This document shows positions 42,451-50,527 of a stretch of DNA of 64,000 bases, one piece after another. The stretch's first letter is position 1. Each line of letters begins with the position of its first letter. The position numbers and the translations under genes were made by a program. The stretch covers positions 2,294,001 to 2,358,000 of the forward strand of contig CBDEFX010000002.1 in NCBI GenBank assembly GCA_965237635.1, written 5' to 3'. This DNA comes from CBDEFX01 sp965237635 (GTDB taxonomy: Bacteria; Chloroflexota; Dehalococcoidia; Lucifugimonadales; CAUZJF01). Under the pieces are notes generated by a model that did no database searches, was not told the DNA's origin, and saw only the letters and a list, made by a program, of their open reading frames with translations.

Positions 42451-43778
42451 TCGTCCTCGGAGGCGGTCTCGCGGGGCTATCCGCGGCGCTGCGCCTGCTG
42501 GACCACGGCTGCAAAGTCACTCTAGTCGAAAAACGCCCATTCCTGGGTGGACGCGCCTACTCCTTCCGCGATGGCCCGGAAGGCATTGAGATAGACAACG
42601 GACAGCACGTCTTCCTGGGCTGCTTCATCTTCTACCGCGAATTCCTGGAAGCGACCGGCGCAATCGACAAAGCGTACCTACCACACAGTCTCAGGACAGA
42701 GGTGGTGCTGAATGGTAGAAGCGCCGTCCTTTCCAGTAGCCCGCTTCTCGGCAAGTTACACCTGCTGCCGTCCCTCCTTCGCTACCCCCATATCGGCCTA
42801 AAGGACAAGCTACTGGCCCTTTATGGGCTGCTCGCGGCCAAGCTGACAAACCGCTCGAAGCCGACCGCCTCCCTGGACGACGAGTCCGGCTACGACTGGC
42901 TCAAGCGTCACCACCAGACAGACCGCACAATCGCCAACCTCTGGAACCTTTTCATCCTCCCGTCGCTAAATGACGATCTGCGGGACGTAAGTGCCGATAT
43001 GATGCTGATGGTGTTCCAGGAGGCCCTCATGAAGGGCCCAGCAGAGGCCGCCATCGGCCTATCGAGGGTCGGGCTCACCTCCCTGAACGGTGATCCGGCC
43101 AGGACCCTGCTCGAGGAAAAGGGCACCAGAATGATGCTGGGCAAGACGGTCAGGTCGGTCAGGTTCGACGACGGTCGGGTCTCGGGTGTCGAGCTTTCCG
43201 ATGGCGAGACCCTCGAAGCTGATGCCTGTGTCTCAGCCCTCCCGTTCCAGGTGCTGGCCCAGGTCCTCCCCGATGAAATAGCAAAGGACCAGTTTTTCTC
43301 AAGTGCATCGGCCCTAAGCTCCTCTCCCATAGTGGGCATCCATCTCTGGTACGATGCCGCCATCATGGACCAGGACTTTGTTGCCTTCCTGGACAGCCCG
43401 GTACAGTGGGTGTTCAACAAGAATCGGATTCAGGAAGCCGACGAGAGCTCCGGCCAGTATATCTGTATCTCACTCAGCGGGGCCTGGCGCCATATAGACA
43501 CTCCTAAAGAGGAGCTCATCGACACATTCACGCAGGAGATGCGAAGACTCTTCCCGCGGGCCAAGAGTGCGCGGGTCGAAAAGTCGCTGGTAGTCAAGGA
43601 ACGTGATGCGACGTTCCGATCGACACCGGGCGCGTCAAAACACCGCCCTCCCCAGACCACACCAATACCCAACCTCTTTCTCGCTGGCGAGTGGACGAAT
43701 ACCGGCTGGCCCTCGACCATGGAAGGAGCCGTCCGCAGCGGCGTCTTCGCCGCCGACGCCCTGGCTGACCGGAACTAG
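42408..43778 (+). CDS. hpnE: Hydroxysqualene dehydroxylase HpnE
   Basis: A 456-residue FAD-dependent amine-oxidase-fold enzyme. The dinucleotide motif VVVLGGGLAGLSAALRL is at residues 14-30, with LGGRAYSF and EIDNGQHVFLG following. The C-terminal FAD motif, LFLAGEWTNTGWPSTMEGAVRSG, is complete. It matches the squalene-associated desaturase HpnE, which completes squalene from hydroxysqualene. The gene overlaps hpnD, implying coupling. A squalene-hopene cyclase is not in the window. Confidence 0.9.
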   Translation: MGDKPVAGGSAKKVVVLGGGLAGLSAALRLLDHGCKVTLVEKRPFLGGRAYSFRDGPEGIEIDNGQHVFLGCFIFYREFLEATGAIDKAYLPHSLRTEVVLNGRSAVLSSSPLLGKLHLLPSLLRYPHIGLKDKLLALYGLLAAKLTNRSKPTASLDDESGYDWLKRHHQTDRTIANLWNLFILPSLNDDLRDVSADMMLMVFQEALMKGPAEAAIGLSRVGLTSLNGDPARTLLEEKGTRMMLGKTVRSVRFDDGRVSGVELSDGETLEADACVSALPFQVLAQVLPDEIAKDQFFSSASALSSSPIVGIHLWYDAAIMDQDFVAFLDSPVQWVFNKNRIQEADESSGQYICISLSGAWRHIDTPKEELIDTFTQEMRRLFPRAKSARVEKSLVVKERDATFRSTPGASKHRPPQTTPIPNLFLAGEWTNTGWPSTMEGAVRSGVFAADALADRN

Positions 43779-43798
43779 AGGGGCCCTGCCCATCATTG

Positions 43799-43822
43799 TG
43801 GGGCGGGTTTCAAACCCGCCCT
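43799..43822. repeat. Dispersed GGCGGGTTTCAAACCCGCC palindrome
   Basis: A copy of the palindrome family, 20 bp after the hpnE stop and 16 bp before the next start. It may act as a 3' stabiliser or terminator. Confidence 0.75.
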
Positions 43823-43837
43823 CCCTAGGGGAAGGCT

Positions 43838-44788
43838 ATGGTCCCAACATGCAAAGGTACTCCCGAAGCCCGCGCACTCATCGTGGCCCCGTTCAGTGAG
43901 CCCCAGTTCGCCGAGCTAGGCAACACAGTCGATGTGACCTACGAGAGTTGGTTCGAAACTCGCCGGATCCACGAACCAGATGAGCTGGCTTCCAGGCTGA
44001 ACAGGGAGGGCATCTCGATTCTGGTCGTCGAGGCCGACTTCGTCTTCCAGGAGATCTTAGAGGGCGCGCCGTCCCTGAGATTCGTAGGGGTCTGCCGTAA
44101 CACCACAAACCACGTCGACATAGAAGCCGCGACCGAGCACGGTGTCCTGGTCGTAAACACGCCAGGAAGGAACGCACAGGCAGTCGCCGAGCACGCGCTC
44201 GGCCTCATGCTCTCACTGGCCAGACGGATTCCGGCTACCCACCGGTACATGGTAGACGGCCGATGGGCCAACCCCACGGAGCCGTACCTGTCGATGAGAG
44301 GCGTGGAGCTTGCCGGGCGAACGCTGGGGATTATCGGGCTAGGTGCAAGTGGCAACGTGAGTATGCGGCTCGAACATTTCGACTCACGCGAACTATTCGC
44401 CATCACTCCTTCCGGAAGACAGTACGCCGACCTGACTGAGGAGGATATCGCGGTTGTAGACTCCGAGGTCGAGCCGATAGAGGGCGACCTCCCGCCGTCC
44501 TCAGAGACACTTATGCACCTCGGAATCTACCGTTCTCAGCTGGACGTCGGCGCCGTGGCCCACACCCACTCGGTGTTCGCCAGCGTGGCTGCTGTCGCAG
44601 GGCGTAGCATCCCGCCGATCATCGATGAGATGGTGGTGTCAATCGGCGGGGCAATAGAGGTATCCGAATACGCGTTTCCGAGGGGATGGTGCCTCAGAGC
44701 AGAGGCGGGACGGACCACTTGGACAACCTGCAATTGCTCTGCGGGGCCTGCAACTCCGTCAAAGGCGACCGACCTCAGGAGCACCTGA
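43838..44788 (+). pseudogene. In-frame fusion: 2-hydroxyacid dehydrogenase N-part to class II aldolase
   Basis: Residues 1-170 are the N-terminal part of a D-isomer-specific 2-hydroxyacid dehydrogenase, with FVGVCRNTTNHVDIEAATEHG, AVAEHALGLMLSLARRIP and ELAGRTLGIIGLG. At GLGASG the sequence changes to a class II aldolase (adducin/fuculose-phosphate type): NVSMRLEHFDSRELFAITPSG and VAHTHSVFASVAAVAG. The dehydrogenase lacks its NAD and C-terminal parts; the aldolase lacks its first 20-30 residues. After 44682 an insertion interrupts the aldolase, whose C-terminus reappears at 45002. The last 35 codons read through the insert and are not native. A deletion between two neighbouring genes is the simplest explanation. 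Confidence 0.75.
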
Positions 44789-44817
44789 TAGCGCGGCTCA
44801 AGGAGATGGCGATATGA
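44686..44817 (+). pseudogene. HNH nuclease C-terminal fragment
   Basis: A 43-codon frame beginning MVPQSRGGTDHLDNLQLLCG, followed by ACNSVKGDR. This is the zinc-finger/HNH end found on HNH nucleases fused to adenine-specific DNA methylases. The CGAC pair and Asn match; the upstream DH half and any methylase domain are missing. Its stop overlaps the next ORF in ATGA. Confidence 0.6.
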
Positions 44818-44972
44818 GCGACGACATGGCCGAGAAGAAACCCAGGGGCCGCCCGATGAAGAAGGGATACCCGCCCAGGATAGACGCGACGCCGGAAGAG
44901 ATAGCCCGCGTTGTCCTGAAGAGCGGGCGACCAGTTACCACGGTCGCCATAGCCGCCTCCGTTCGCAGGTAA
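44814..44972 (+). CDS. Small RGRP-motif protein
   Basis: 52 residues, beginning MSDDMAEKKPRGRPMKKGYP, with an AT-hook-like PRGRP and then ATPEEIARVVLKSG. Similar short proteins are, from memory, often encoded just after HNH/methylase genes. The ATGA overlap with the HNH fragment supports that they came as a unit. The final residues (TVAIAASVRR) may not be native. Confidence 0.5.
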   Translation: MSDDMAEKKPRGRPMKKGYPPRIDATPEEIARVVLKSGRPVTTVAIAASVRR

Positions 44973-45001
44973 GTTTATATATAATTCCCTTTCCGAGCAG
45001 C

Positions 45002-45247
45002 CAGGAGTTGGCCGACAACGTCCGAGCTGCGCTCGGTGAGAGGAATGCCGCGCTCATCCAAAACGACGGCGCCGTCGGCGCCGGACGCGACCTGGAGGAG
45101 GCGCTCGACGTTTGCGTGCTCACCGAGCGCGTGGCGCAGGTCTTCCTCTACGCCTCTATGCTCGGTAAAGTGCCGCCGCTCCCGAAAGAGGTCATAGAGG
45201 CGGAGACTGCAATCTTTCGAATGCGGCAATTGCCTCCTCTCCCTTGA
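45002..45247 (+). pseudogene. Class II aldolase C-terminal fragment
   Basis: Reads QELADNVRAALGERNAALIQ, then NDGAVGAGRDLEEALDVCVLTERVAQVFLYASMLG, the normal C-terminus of the aldolase interrupted at 44682. It is in the frame that would be restored by excising the insert. NDG replaces the usual NHG near the metal site. Confidence 0.75.
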
Positions 45248-45301
45248 CGGGAGAGGATTGAGGTGAGGGTGCTCCTCCGTTAAGACCGACCCGGCGGCCC
45301 G

Positions 45302-45652
45302 CTAGTCCACCAACGTCCGCTCTATCGCGCCTGTCGGAAAGATGCCCATGACCCTGGCGACCGAGCCTGAGTGGTTCACGAACCCGTGCTTGACACCGGG
45401 CGGCGCCAGTACCGTCTTGCCCGCTGTCACCATGACCCTCTCGTCTCCGAGAATGGCTTCGAGTTCACCCTCCAGGACCACCATCGCCTCCTCCGTCGGG
45501 TGAAAGTGGAGCGGCGGGTCAGCCCCCGGACTCAGGGCCGCGTCGACTACGGTCAGGGAATCGGCACCCAGCTCTCCGGTTACTATCTCCCAGCGTCGCA
45601 CGCCTGGGAAGGCTTCATCCACCGGGACATCTGCCTTGTCGAGAATTGGCAT
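45302..45652 (-). CDS. Cupin-domain protein
   Basis: A 116-residue single cupin. Motif 1 lies around PPLHFHPTEEAMVVLEGELE (residues 46-65), where two His and a Glu can bind metal, and motif 2 around PPGVKHGFVNHSG. The start at 45652 has an excellent AAAGGAGGAG site, so the longer frame to 45844 is rejected. Such proteins may be small dioxygenases, isomerases or sugar-binding sensors; nothing in the context narrows this. Confidence 0.85.
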   Translation of the reverse strand: MPILDKADVPVDEAFPGVRRWEIVTGELGADSLTVVDAALSPGADPPLHFHPTEEAMVVLEGELEAILGDERVMVTAGKTVLAPPGVKHGFVNHSGSVARVMGIFPTGAIERTLVD

Positions 45653-45785
45653 ATCTCCTCCTTTCTGGCGGTCATTATAGACGAATCCTCGAATTTCCGT
45701 TGCGTTAGAACCTTGGAGTGACTGGCCTCGCCAGCACAGACCTGGTATATGTGAAGGCGCTTTAAAGAAGAAGTCGCGCCCAACT

Positions 45786-45840
45786 TGTCTCCCTTCGTCC
45801 CGATTCGGCATCGGGACGAAGGGTCTGGGGAGGGGTGGTC
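45786..45840. repeat. Dispersed hairpin element
   Basis: CTCCCTTCGTCCCGATTCGG followed by the inverse CATCGGGACGAAGGG, then TCTGGGGAGGGGTGG. A close copy of the 41435-41510 element. The gap 45653-45926 contains no other clear feature. Confidence 0.75.
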
Positions 45841-45926
45841 CCAAGTCTAGACAGCACCGCCCTAGACATTCTGTGCAAGGCCTGTGAGAGGGATACAGAG
45901 ATCTATCTACCGGAGGCAGCGCTGAA

Positions 45927-46298
45927 ATGGTGTCGGTCCCAGGATTCTTGCTAAGGCGACTGTATGTTAAAGGCAGCCTTAAGAACGCGACAGGCGGGTT
46001 CGAATTCCAGTTGAAAAACGATCTGGGGTCGGGCTACGCACACAAGATGTGGCCCCTAAAGGTCGACGGCGTCGAGATACCGATGGAGTCGACCTTTTTC
46101 TTCCTCGACGGTCGTGAGGTCGCCTTCAGCGAGGTATCAAAGGAGAACACCTTCAGCCTGGCGATGCGCAAGAACATCACGATCTGGGTCGACAAAGTGG
46201 AACTGGACCCACGGCCCCACAAGCTCGAGATGAGCTTCGACGTCCCAGGGCTGGGGACCATGCGGTTTGACTTCACCGACATCGTTGCCGAGGGGTGA
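45927..46298 (+). CDS. DUF6379-like protein (C-glycoside deglycosidase beta-type)
   Basis: A 123-residue all-beta protein with GFLLRRLYVKGSLKNATGGF near the start, GSGYAHKMWPLKVDGVEIP in the middle, and HKLEMSFDVPGLGTMRFDF at the end. This pattern resembles the DUF6379 family, whose members include the small beta subunit of C-glycoside deglycosidases that act with a TIM-barrel alpha subunit. No alpha subunit is adjacent; an epimerase gene overlaps its 3' end by 32 bp. The family call is from memory of the pattern and is tentative. Confidence 0.5.
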   Translation: MVSVPGFLLRRLYVKGSLKNATGGFEFQLKNDLGSGYAHKMWPLKVDGVEIPMESTFFFLDGREVAFSEVSKENTFSLAMRKNITIWVDKVELDPRPHKLEMSFDVPGLGTMRFDFTDIVAEG

Positions 46299-47253
46299 TT
46301 CGCGGCGCCGGATAGCCGTGACCGGCGCGTCCGGCTACGTCGGGTCGAGACTAATCGAACGCCTCGAGGCCGAGCGTGAGATCGAGCGCATCCTCGCCAT
46401 CGACCTACGACCCCCACCCAGGCCTTCAGGTCCCAAGGTGGTATTCCTCAAGCACGATGTCTCGACCCCATTTGCCTCTGCCTTCTCACACGAACAGATC
46501 GACACGGTGGTCCACCTCGCCTTCGTACTCAGACCCGGTAGCAACAGAACAGCCACACAGCGCGTCAACATCGACGACACCCGGAACATGCTGGACGCCT
46601 GCGCAGAGTCAGGCGTCAGACGCGTCGTGTACCTCAGCAGCACCACTGTATACGGCGCGCACTCCGACAACCCTCCGATGCTCACCGAGTCGGTCTCGCC
46701 CAGGCCCGTGAAGGGCTTCCAATACGGCGAGGACAAAGCCGCTGCCGAGGCCCTTATTCACGAGTTCGTGTCCGGCAGGCCGGATGCGACCTCAGCAGTC
46801 CTTCGCTGCTGCCCGGTCGTCGGGCCGAACGCAGACAACTTCATCGCCCGTGCATTCCTAAAGCCCTTCCTGGTGGGGTTTAGGGGCTATGACCCCCCGA
46901 TGCAGCTCACCCATGAAGACGACCTGACCGATATTCTCGCACTCTGCACTCTTCGCGACATCTCCGGGCTGTACAATGTGGCTGGAGACGGGACCATTGA
47001 CTGGAGCGACATGGCAAGGACGCTGGGTAAGAGACTCGTGTCGCTGCCGGCGCCGATACTCCGCACCGTCACGGACCTGGCATGGGCGCTACGCCTCCAG
47101 TCCGATTCTCCATCGAGCGGGCTCAACTTCGTCAGGTATCCCTGGACCGCCGGCACCGACAAGATCAAACGAGAGCTCGGCGTCGAGTTCCGATACTCCT
47201 CACGAGAGGCCTGGGAGTCATTCGCGCGCGGACAGAGGCACGGGCGGGTTTGA
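46267..47253 (+). CDS. NAD-dependent epimerase/dehydratase
   Basis: A 328-residue extended short-chain dehydrogenase. RRIAVTGASGYVGSRLIERL is the NAD motif near residue 15, VVYLSSTTVYG holds the catalytic Ser/Thr, and YGEDKAAAE holds the Tyr-x-x-x-Lys pair. Likely substrates are nucleotide sugars or related alcohols. The start may be TTG 46267 or TTG 46285; both overlap the previous gene. The stop TGA at 47251 lies inside a dispersed palindrome, and two degenerate copies of its last 20 or so codons follow downstream. Confidence 0.82.
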   Translation: MTSPTSLPRGDSRRRIAVTGASGYVGSRLIERLEAEREIERILAIDLRPPPRPSGPKVVFLKHDVSTPFASAFSHEQIDTVVHLAFVLRPGSNRTATQRVNIDDTRNMLDACAESGVRRVVYLSSTTVYGAHSDNPPMLTESVSPRPVKGFQYGEDKAAAEALIHEFVSGRPDATSAVLRCCPVVGPNADNFIARAFLKPFLVGFRGYDPPMQLTHEDDLTDILALCTLRDISGLYNVAGDGTIDWSDMARTLGKRLVSLPAPILRTVTDLAWALRLQSDSPSSGLNFVRYPWTAGTDKIKRELGVEFRYSSREAWESFARGQRHGRV

Positions 47254-47266
47254 AACCCGCCCCTAC
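47241..47266. repeat. Dispersed palindrome overlapping the epimerase stop
   Basis: GGCGGGTTTGAAACCCGCC copy in which the TTTGAAA centre provides the TGA stop of the epimerase. Same family as 6797-6825. Confidence 0.8.
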
Positions 47267-47277
47267 GAGCGAATGAG

Positions 47278-47340
47278 AGCTCGAATGGCTACTCCTCGCG
47301 TGATTGCCTGGAGTCGTTCGCAACACGGGAAGGTAGTTTC
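47278..47340 (+). pseudogene. First degenerate epimerase tail copy
   Basis: Encodes GYSSRDCLESFATREG, aligning with YSSREAWESFARGQR at the end of the intact epimerase. About nine of twelve core residues are identical. No palindrome follows this copy. Confidence 0.5.
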
Positions 47341-47394
47341 AGCCGTTCACCCCGAGTAGTCCCGATTCCGAATCGGGACGTATCGAGGGGCCCA

Positions 47395-47497
47395 TCCGGA
47401 GCGAAAGCTTGGCGTCGAGTTCCGGTACTCCTCACGAGAGGCCTGGGAGGCCTTCGCCGCGCAGCACACGTAGGGGCGGATTTGAAACCCGCCCTTA
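47395..47497 (+). pseudogene. Second epimerase tail copy with palindrome
   Basis: Encodes KLGVEFRYSSREAWEAFAAQ, then HT and stop. It is highly similar in DNA to the end of the epimerase but clearly diverged at the last codons. The TAG stop is part of the following palindrome (47470-47497), as for the transaldolase tail copy. Confidence 0.75.
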
Positions 47498-47540
47498 TGG
47501 GCGAGCGAGGGTCCTGCATCGTATCAGGAAGGATAGTCAA

Positions 47541-48158
47541 TTGCTGAAGGTCCTCATCGACACCGATCCGGGCACCGACGACGCGCTGGCGCTGATAATG
47601 GCGCTCAACTCGCGGGACCTGGACGTCAGAGGCATCACGACGGTCGGGGGCAACGCCACACTTGCCGACACCACGCGAAACGCGCTCCGCCTTCTGGAGT
47701 ACCTCGACGCGCCCGACGCGCGGGACCCACAACTACCTGTCGCTAGAGGATCGGCGCGACCTCTCAGCGGCAAGTTTCACTACGGCTACTACTTCCACGG
47801 CCCGGCGGGCCTCGGGGTCCGGCTGCCCACCCCCCTTACGAGGCCGCACTACCTGACAGCCCCAGAGTTCATCTCGAAGCTCGCCGATGACTACGGCGGC
47901 GAGCTCGTGGTCATCGCCCTCGGCCCGCTGACCAACATCGCCACGGCGCTAATACAGCAGCCCAACCTAGCCTCTTCACTAAAAGAGATCGTGGTGATGG
48001 GCGGTGCGGTCGAGGTGCCGGGAAACGTCACACCCCGCGCTGAGTTCAACTTCTACAACGACCCTCGGGCCGCCGACATCGTGCTCTCGGCAGGCATCCC
48101 GATAACTCTAGTCCCGCTTGACGTCTGCAGGTTGGTCTGCTTTAGGTTACGTCAATAG
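47541..48158 (+). pseudogene. Inosine-uridine-preferring nucleoside hydrolase, 3'-truncated
   Basis: The TTG start at 47541 has AAGGA upstream. The protein begins KVLIDTDPGTDDALALIMAL, the calcium-binding aspartate cluster of nucleoside hydrolases, and includes VVIALGPLTNIATAL and EIVVMGGAVEVPGN, with EFNFYNDPRAADIVL. The family runs to about 310 residues; here it ends near residue 200 at LVPLDVCR, after which the sequence becomes unrelated. The second catalytic half is lost. The break coincides with the start of a structured-RNA-like region. Confidence 0.8.
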
Positions 48159-48299
48159 GTGTGTAAACGACATCAGGCGGCGACCTTCTCAGCCGTTGAT
48201 TCAATGGCGATTCCATCCGCATACTGTGCACCGAGATAGAGTTCTCTGTCTTCCAATCAACACAAAAAGGTACGGTTCTCATGGGCAGTCGATTTGGAT

Positions 48300-48482
48300 G
48301 CAACTGAGGTTGAATAGGTGGCAACAGCCTGCGGAGCTACAGACCTCCCATCTGTGGTGGATTGAAAAACAGGTCTGCCGACTGCCCTACGGGTTCAAGC
48401 CCTCTCAGGTGGGCCTAATTTAACGGTAGGCAGAACCATCTTCAAGATGTGGTTGGGCAGATGTAAGCCTTTCTGCCCAAGT
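48300..48482 (+). ncRNA. Structured RNA candidate, HEARO/omega-RNA-like
   Basis: The 430-bp non-coding region after the truncated nucleoside hydrolase contains strong nested pairing: CTGCC (48375-48379) with GGCAG (48429-48433), GCCC (48384-48387) with GGGC (48411-48414), an inner GGG/CCC, CAGACC (48340-48345) with GGTCTG (48372-48377) as a competing or pseudoknot pair, and a TTGGGCAG/CTGCCCAA hairpin (48453-48480). The run GCGGAGCTACAGACCTCCCA and the layout recall HEARO RNAs (omega RNAs of IscB nucleases). No IscB gene follows. The assignment is from memory and pairing only. Confidence 0.4.
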
Positions 48483-48583
48483 CCGACGCAGACGGCCATA
48501 GGAGTCTTGTGGGATGATCAGAGATTGGACAACTCGTCTAGCGTCGTAATCCCACTCCCTGCCAAATAGTCGCCTCCACCTCG

Positions 48584-48809
48584 CTATGAATCGTCCAGAG
48601 CGGTCAAGATGTCCTGGATTGTGGCGCGGTCACCTATATGCTCGCCAACGTAACGCCAGCCGATGCTCCCCTCCTGCTTGACTATGAAGGTCGCAGGTGT
48701 AGCGACGCCGTCGCCGAGAAGGTCAACCACTCCATAGCTGCGGGCGGTTGCGCCATCCGGGTCTGACAAGATTGGAAATCTGGCTCCCGCCAGCGCCGTC
48801 ATCCGTAAA
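48584..48809 (-). pseudogene. Peroxiredoxin/AhpC-TSA C-terminal fragment
   Basis: Encodes FPILSDPDGATARSYGVVD, then GVATPATFIVKQEGSIGWRYVG, the C-terminal half of a thioredoxin-fold peroxiredoxin. The N-terminal part with the peroxidatic Cys is absent, since the frame runs upstream into IS copy A at 48810. Confidence 0.7.
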
Positions 48810-50527
48810 CCCGAATCCACCGAAGGAGGGCGTCGGGTTAGCGTCCTGAGGCGGCAAGAAGGCGCTCCTGTGCTTCTGGGATAATGGTTTTGTAGCAAAA
48901 AACGGCCCCGGAAAAGGAGCACCCAGTAGATGCTGCCACGCAACCACCCCGACCGGATCCAAATCACCTTCGACGACCGCCGCTTGGTGGCCAATGCCGG
49001 GCTGCTCCTTCCGGCCACCCTGGCGCGGCACCTCGGCCTGCCCGAACTCGTCCGGCAGCGCCTCGACCTGGGCGATGCCCCGGGGCGGGCGAACACGAGC
49101 GACAAGATGATGACGCTGGTGGCGTCTGCGCTGGCTGGGGGCGACTGCATTGACGACGCCGATGTGTTGCGCACCGGGGGGACGGCCTGCACCCTGGACG
49201 GCACGGTCAAGGCGCCATCCACCCTGGGCACCTTCCTGCGCAGCTTCCGGTGGGGCCACGTCCGTCAACTCGACCGGGTGAGCCGCGAGTTGCTGGCCCG
49301 GGCTTGGCAGGCCGGGGCGGGACCCGGCGACGGGCCCCTGACCATTGACCTGGACTCCACCATCTGCGAGACCTACGGACTGGCCAAGGAGGGCGCCCGC
49401 CACCACGGCTATACCGGCAAGCGGGGCTACCACCCGCTGCCGGCCATCGCCGCCGGCACCGGAGACGTGCTGATGTCCCGGCTGCGCGAGGGCCGGGCCA
49501 ACACCGCCCGCGGCGCCGCCCACTTCTTGCGGGAGACGGTGGGACGGGTGCGCTACGCCGGGGCCGACGAACGACTCACGCTACGGGCCGACAGCGGGTT
49601 CTACACTCATGGCGTGGTATCCGTCTGCCGCAAGATGGATGTCCGCTTCTCCATCACCATCCGCCAGCACAAAAGCCTGCACAATCTCATCGAGGCGATA
49701 CCCGAAGATGCCTGGACGCCGATTCCTTACTGGATGGACGGTGCCGCCGATGTGGCCGAGACCACCTGCACCCCCTTCCAGGCCGAGGCGGACGCCGCGC
49801 CGGTACGGCTCATCGTCCGGCGGGTAAAGCCGACGCCCGGTTCCCAACTGGCCCTCTTCGCCAAATACAGCTATCATGGCTTCATCACCGACCGGGACGG
49901 GGAGTTGCTCGAACTGGAGGCTGACCATCGCCGCCACGCCGAGATCGAGAATGCCATACGCGACCTCAAGTACGGCGTCGGGCTGAACCATCTCCCCTCG
50001 GGCCGCTTCGCCGCCAACGGCGCCTGGCTGGCCGTCCAGACGATGGCCCACAACCTGGCCCGCTGGACGGCGCGGATCGGTCTGGGAGAGCGGATAGCCA
50101 CCACCAAGACCCTCCGGCGGCGGTTCTTCTCCCTGGCCGGACGGCTCACCCGCTCGGCACGCCGGTTGACCCTGCATCTTCCGGATCGCTGGCCTTGGGC
50201 TGAGAAGTTCAGCCGCGCCTTGGCCCGGCTGCGAGCCATTCCACTCCCGGCCTGACGGCACCGTCGGCGACCGACCCACCCACCGGACAACCGAAGATCC
50301 CCGCAGACTCGTGCCAGCCCGGTCCGAGAGAGTTCCCTGCTGCGTATTCTCTCGCCATCCCGCGCATCGCAGCTCCCGCAGACGGCCATAGGGGCCCCTG
50401 TGCGGCGATGAAGACCGTCCGCCGACCTCCCTACCCCAAATGGAACCCAGGCTATTTCCCCTGTAGCTCCCTCACCCCCCTTCCGCTTTCCTCACGCCGT
50501 CCATCGGTGTCCTTCGGTGGATTCGGG
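48810..50527 (+). mobile_element. IS1380-family element, copy A
   Basis: An 1718-bp element with terminal inverted repeats CCCGAATCCACCGAAGGA at both ends and one transposase gene. Left flank GTAAA (48805-48809) and right flank GTTAA (50528-50532) agree at four of five bases. However, the left neighbour is a peroxiredoxin fragment and the right neighbour an FHA gene, so the flanks are not two halves of one gene. Confidence 0.85.
48930..50255 (+). CDS. IS1380-family transposase, copy A
   Basis: A 441-residue DDE transposase. The first catalytic Asp lies in LTIDLDSTICETYG, with AKEGARHHGYTGKRGYHPL after it, the second in LTLRADSGFYTHG, and the third acidic residue in the LEADHRRHAEIENAIRDLKY region. 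It is full length and apparently intact. Copy B at 56.9-58.2 kb is closely similar but clearly diverged, so they are not a very recent pair. The antisense frame is a shadow. Confidence 0.9.
   Translation: MLPRNHPDRIQITFDDRRLVANAGLLLPATLARHLGLPELVRQRLDLGDAPGRANTSDKMMTLVASALAGGDCIDDADVLRTGGTACTLDGTVKAPSTLGTFLRSFRWGHVRQLDRVSRELLARAWQAGAGPGDGPLTIDLDSTICETYGLAKEGARHHGYTGKRGYHPLPAIAAGTGDVLMSRLREGRANTARGAAHFLRETVGRVRYAGADERLTLRADSGFYTHGVVSVCRKMDVRFSITIRQHKSLHNLIEAIPEDAWTPIPYWMDGAADVAETTCTPFQAEADAAPVRLIVRRVKPTPGSQLALFAKYSYHGFITDRDGELLELEADHRRHAEIENAIRDLKYGVGLNHLPSGRFAANGAWLAVQTMAHNLARWTARIGLGERIATTKTLRRRFFSLAGRLTRSARRLTLHLPDRWPWAEKFSRALARLRAIPLPA

Larger units (their letters stand above)
44675..44997 (+). 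mobile_element. Insertion of about 307 bp flanked by an 8-bp target duplication
   Basis: TTTCCGAG occurs at 44675-44682 and again at 44990-44997. Removing 315 bp (one copy plus insert) rejoins the aldolase codons ...AFP-SSQELADNV... in frame. The insert begins GGGA and its other end is also GGGA in inverse, so terminal repeats are at most a few bases. It encodes the C-terminal part of an HNH nuclease and a small RGRP protein, but no transposase. Confidence 0.65.

Noticed and set aside
48390..48402. tRNA T-arm-like GGGTTCAAGCCC
   Set aside because: No acceptor, D or anticodon arm can be built around it, and it is better explained by nested stems of a larger RNA.
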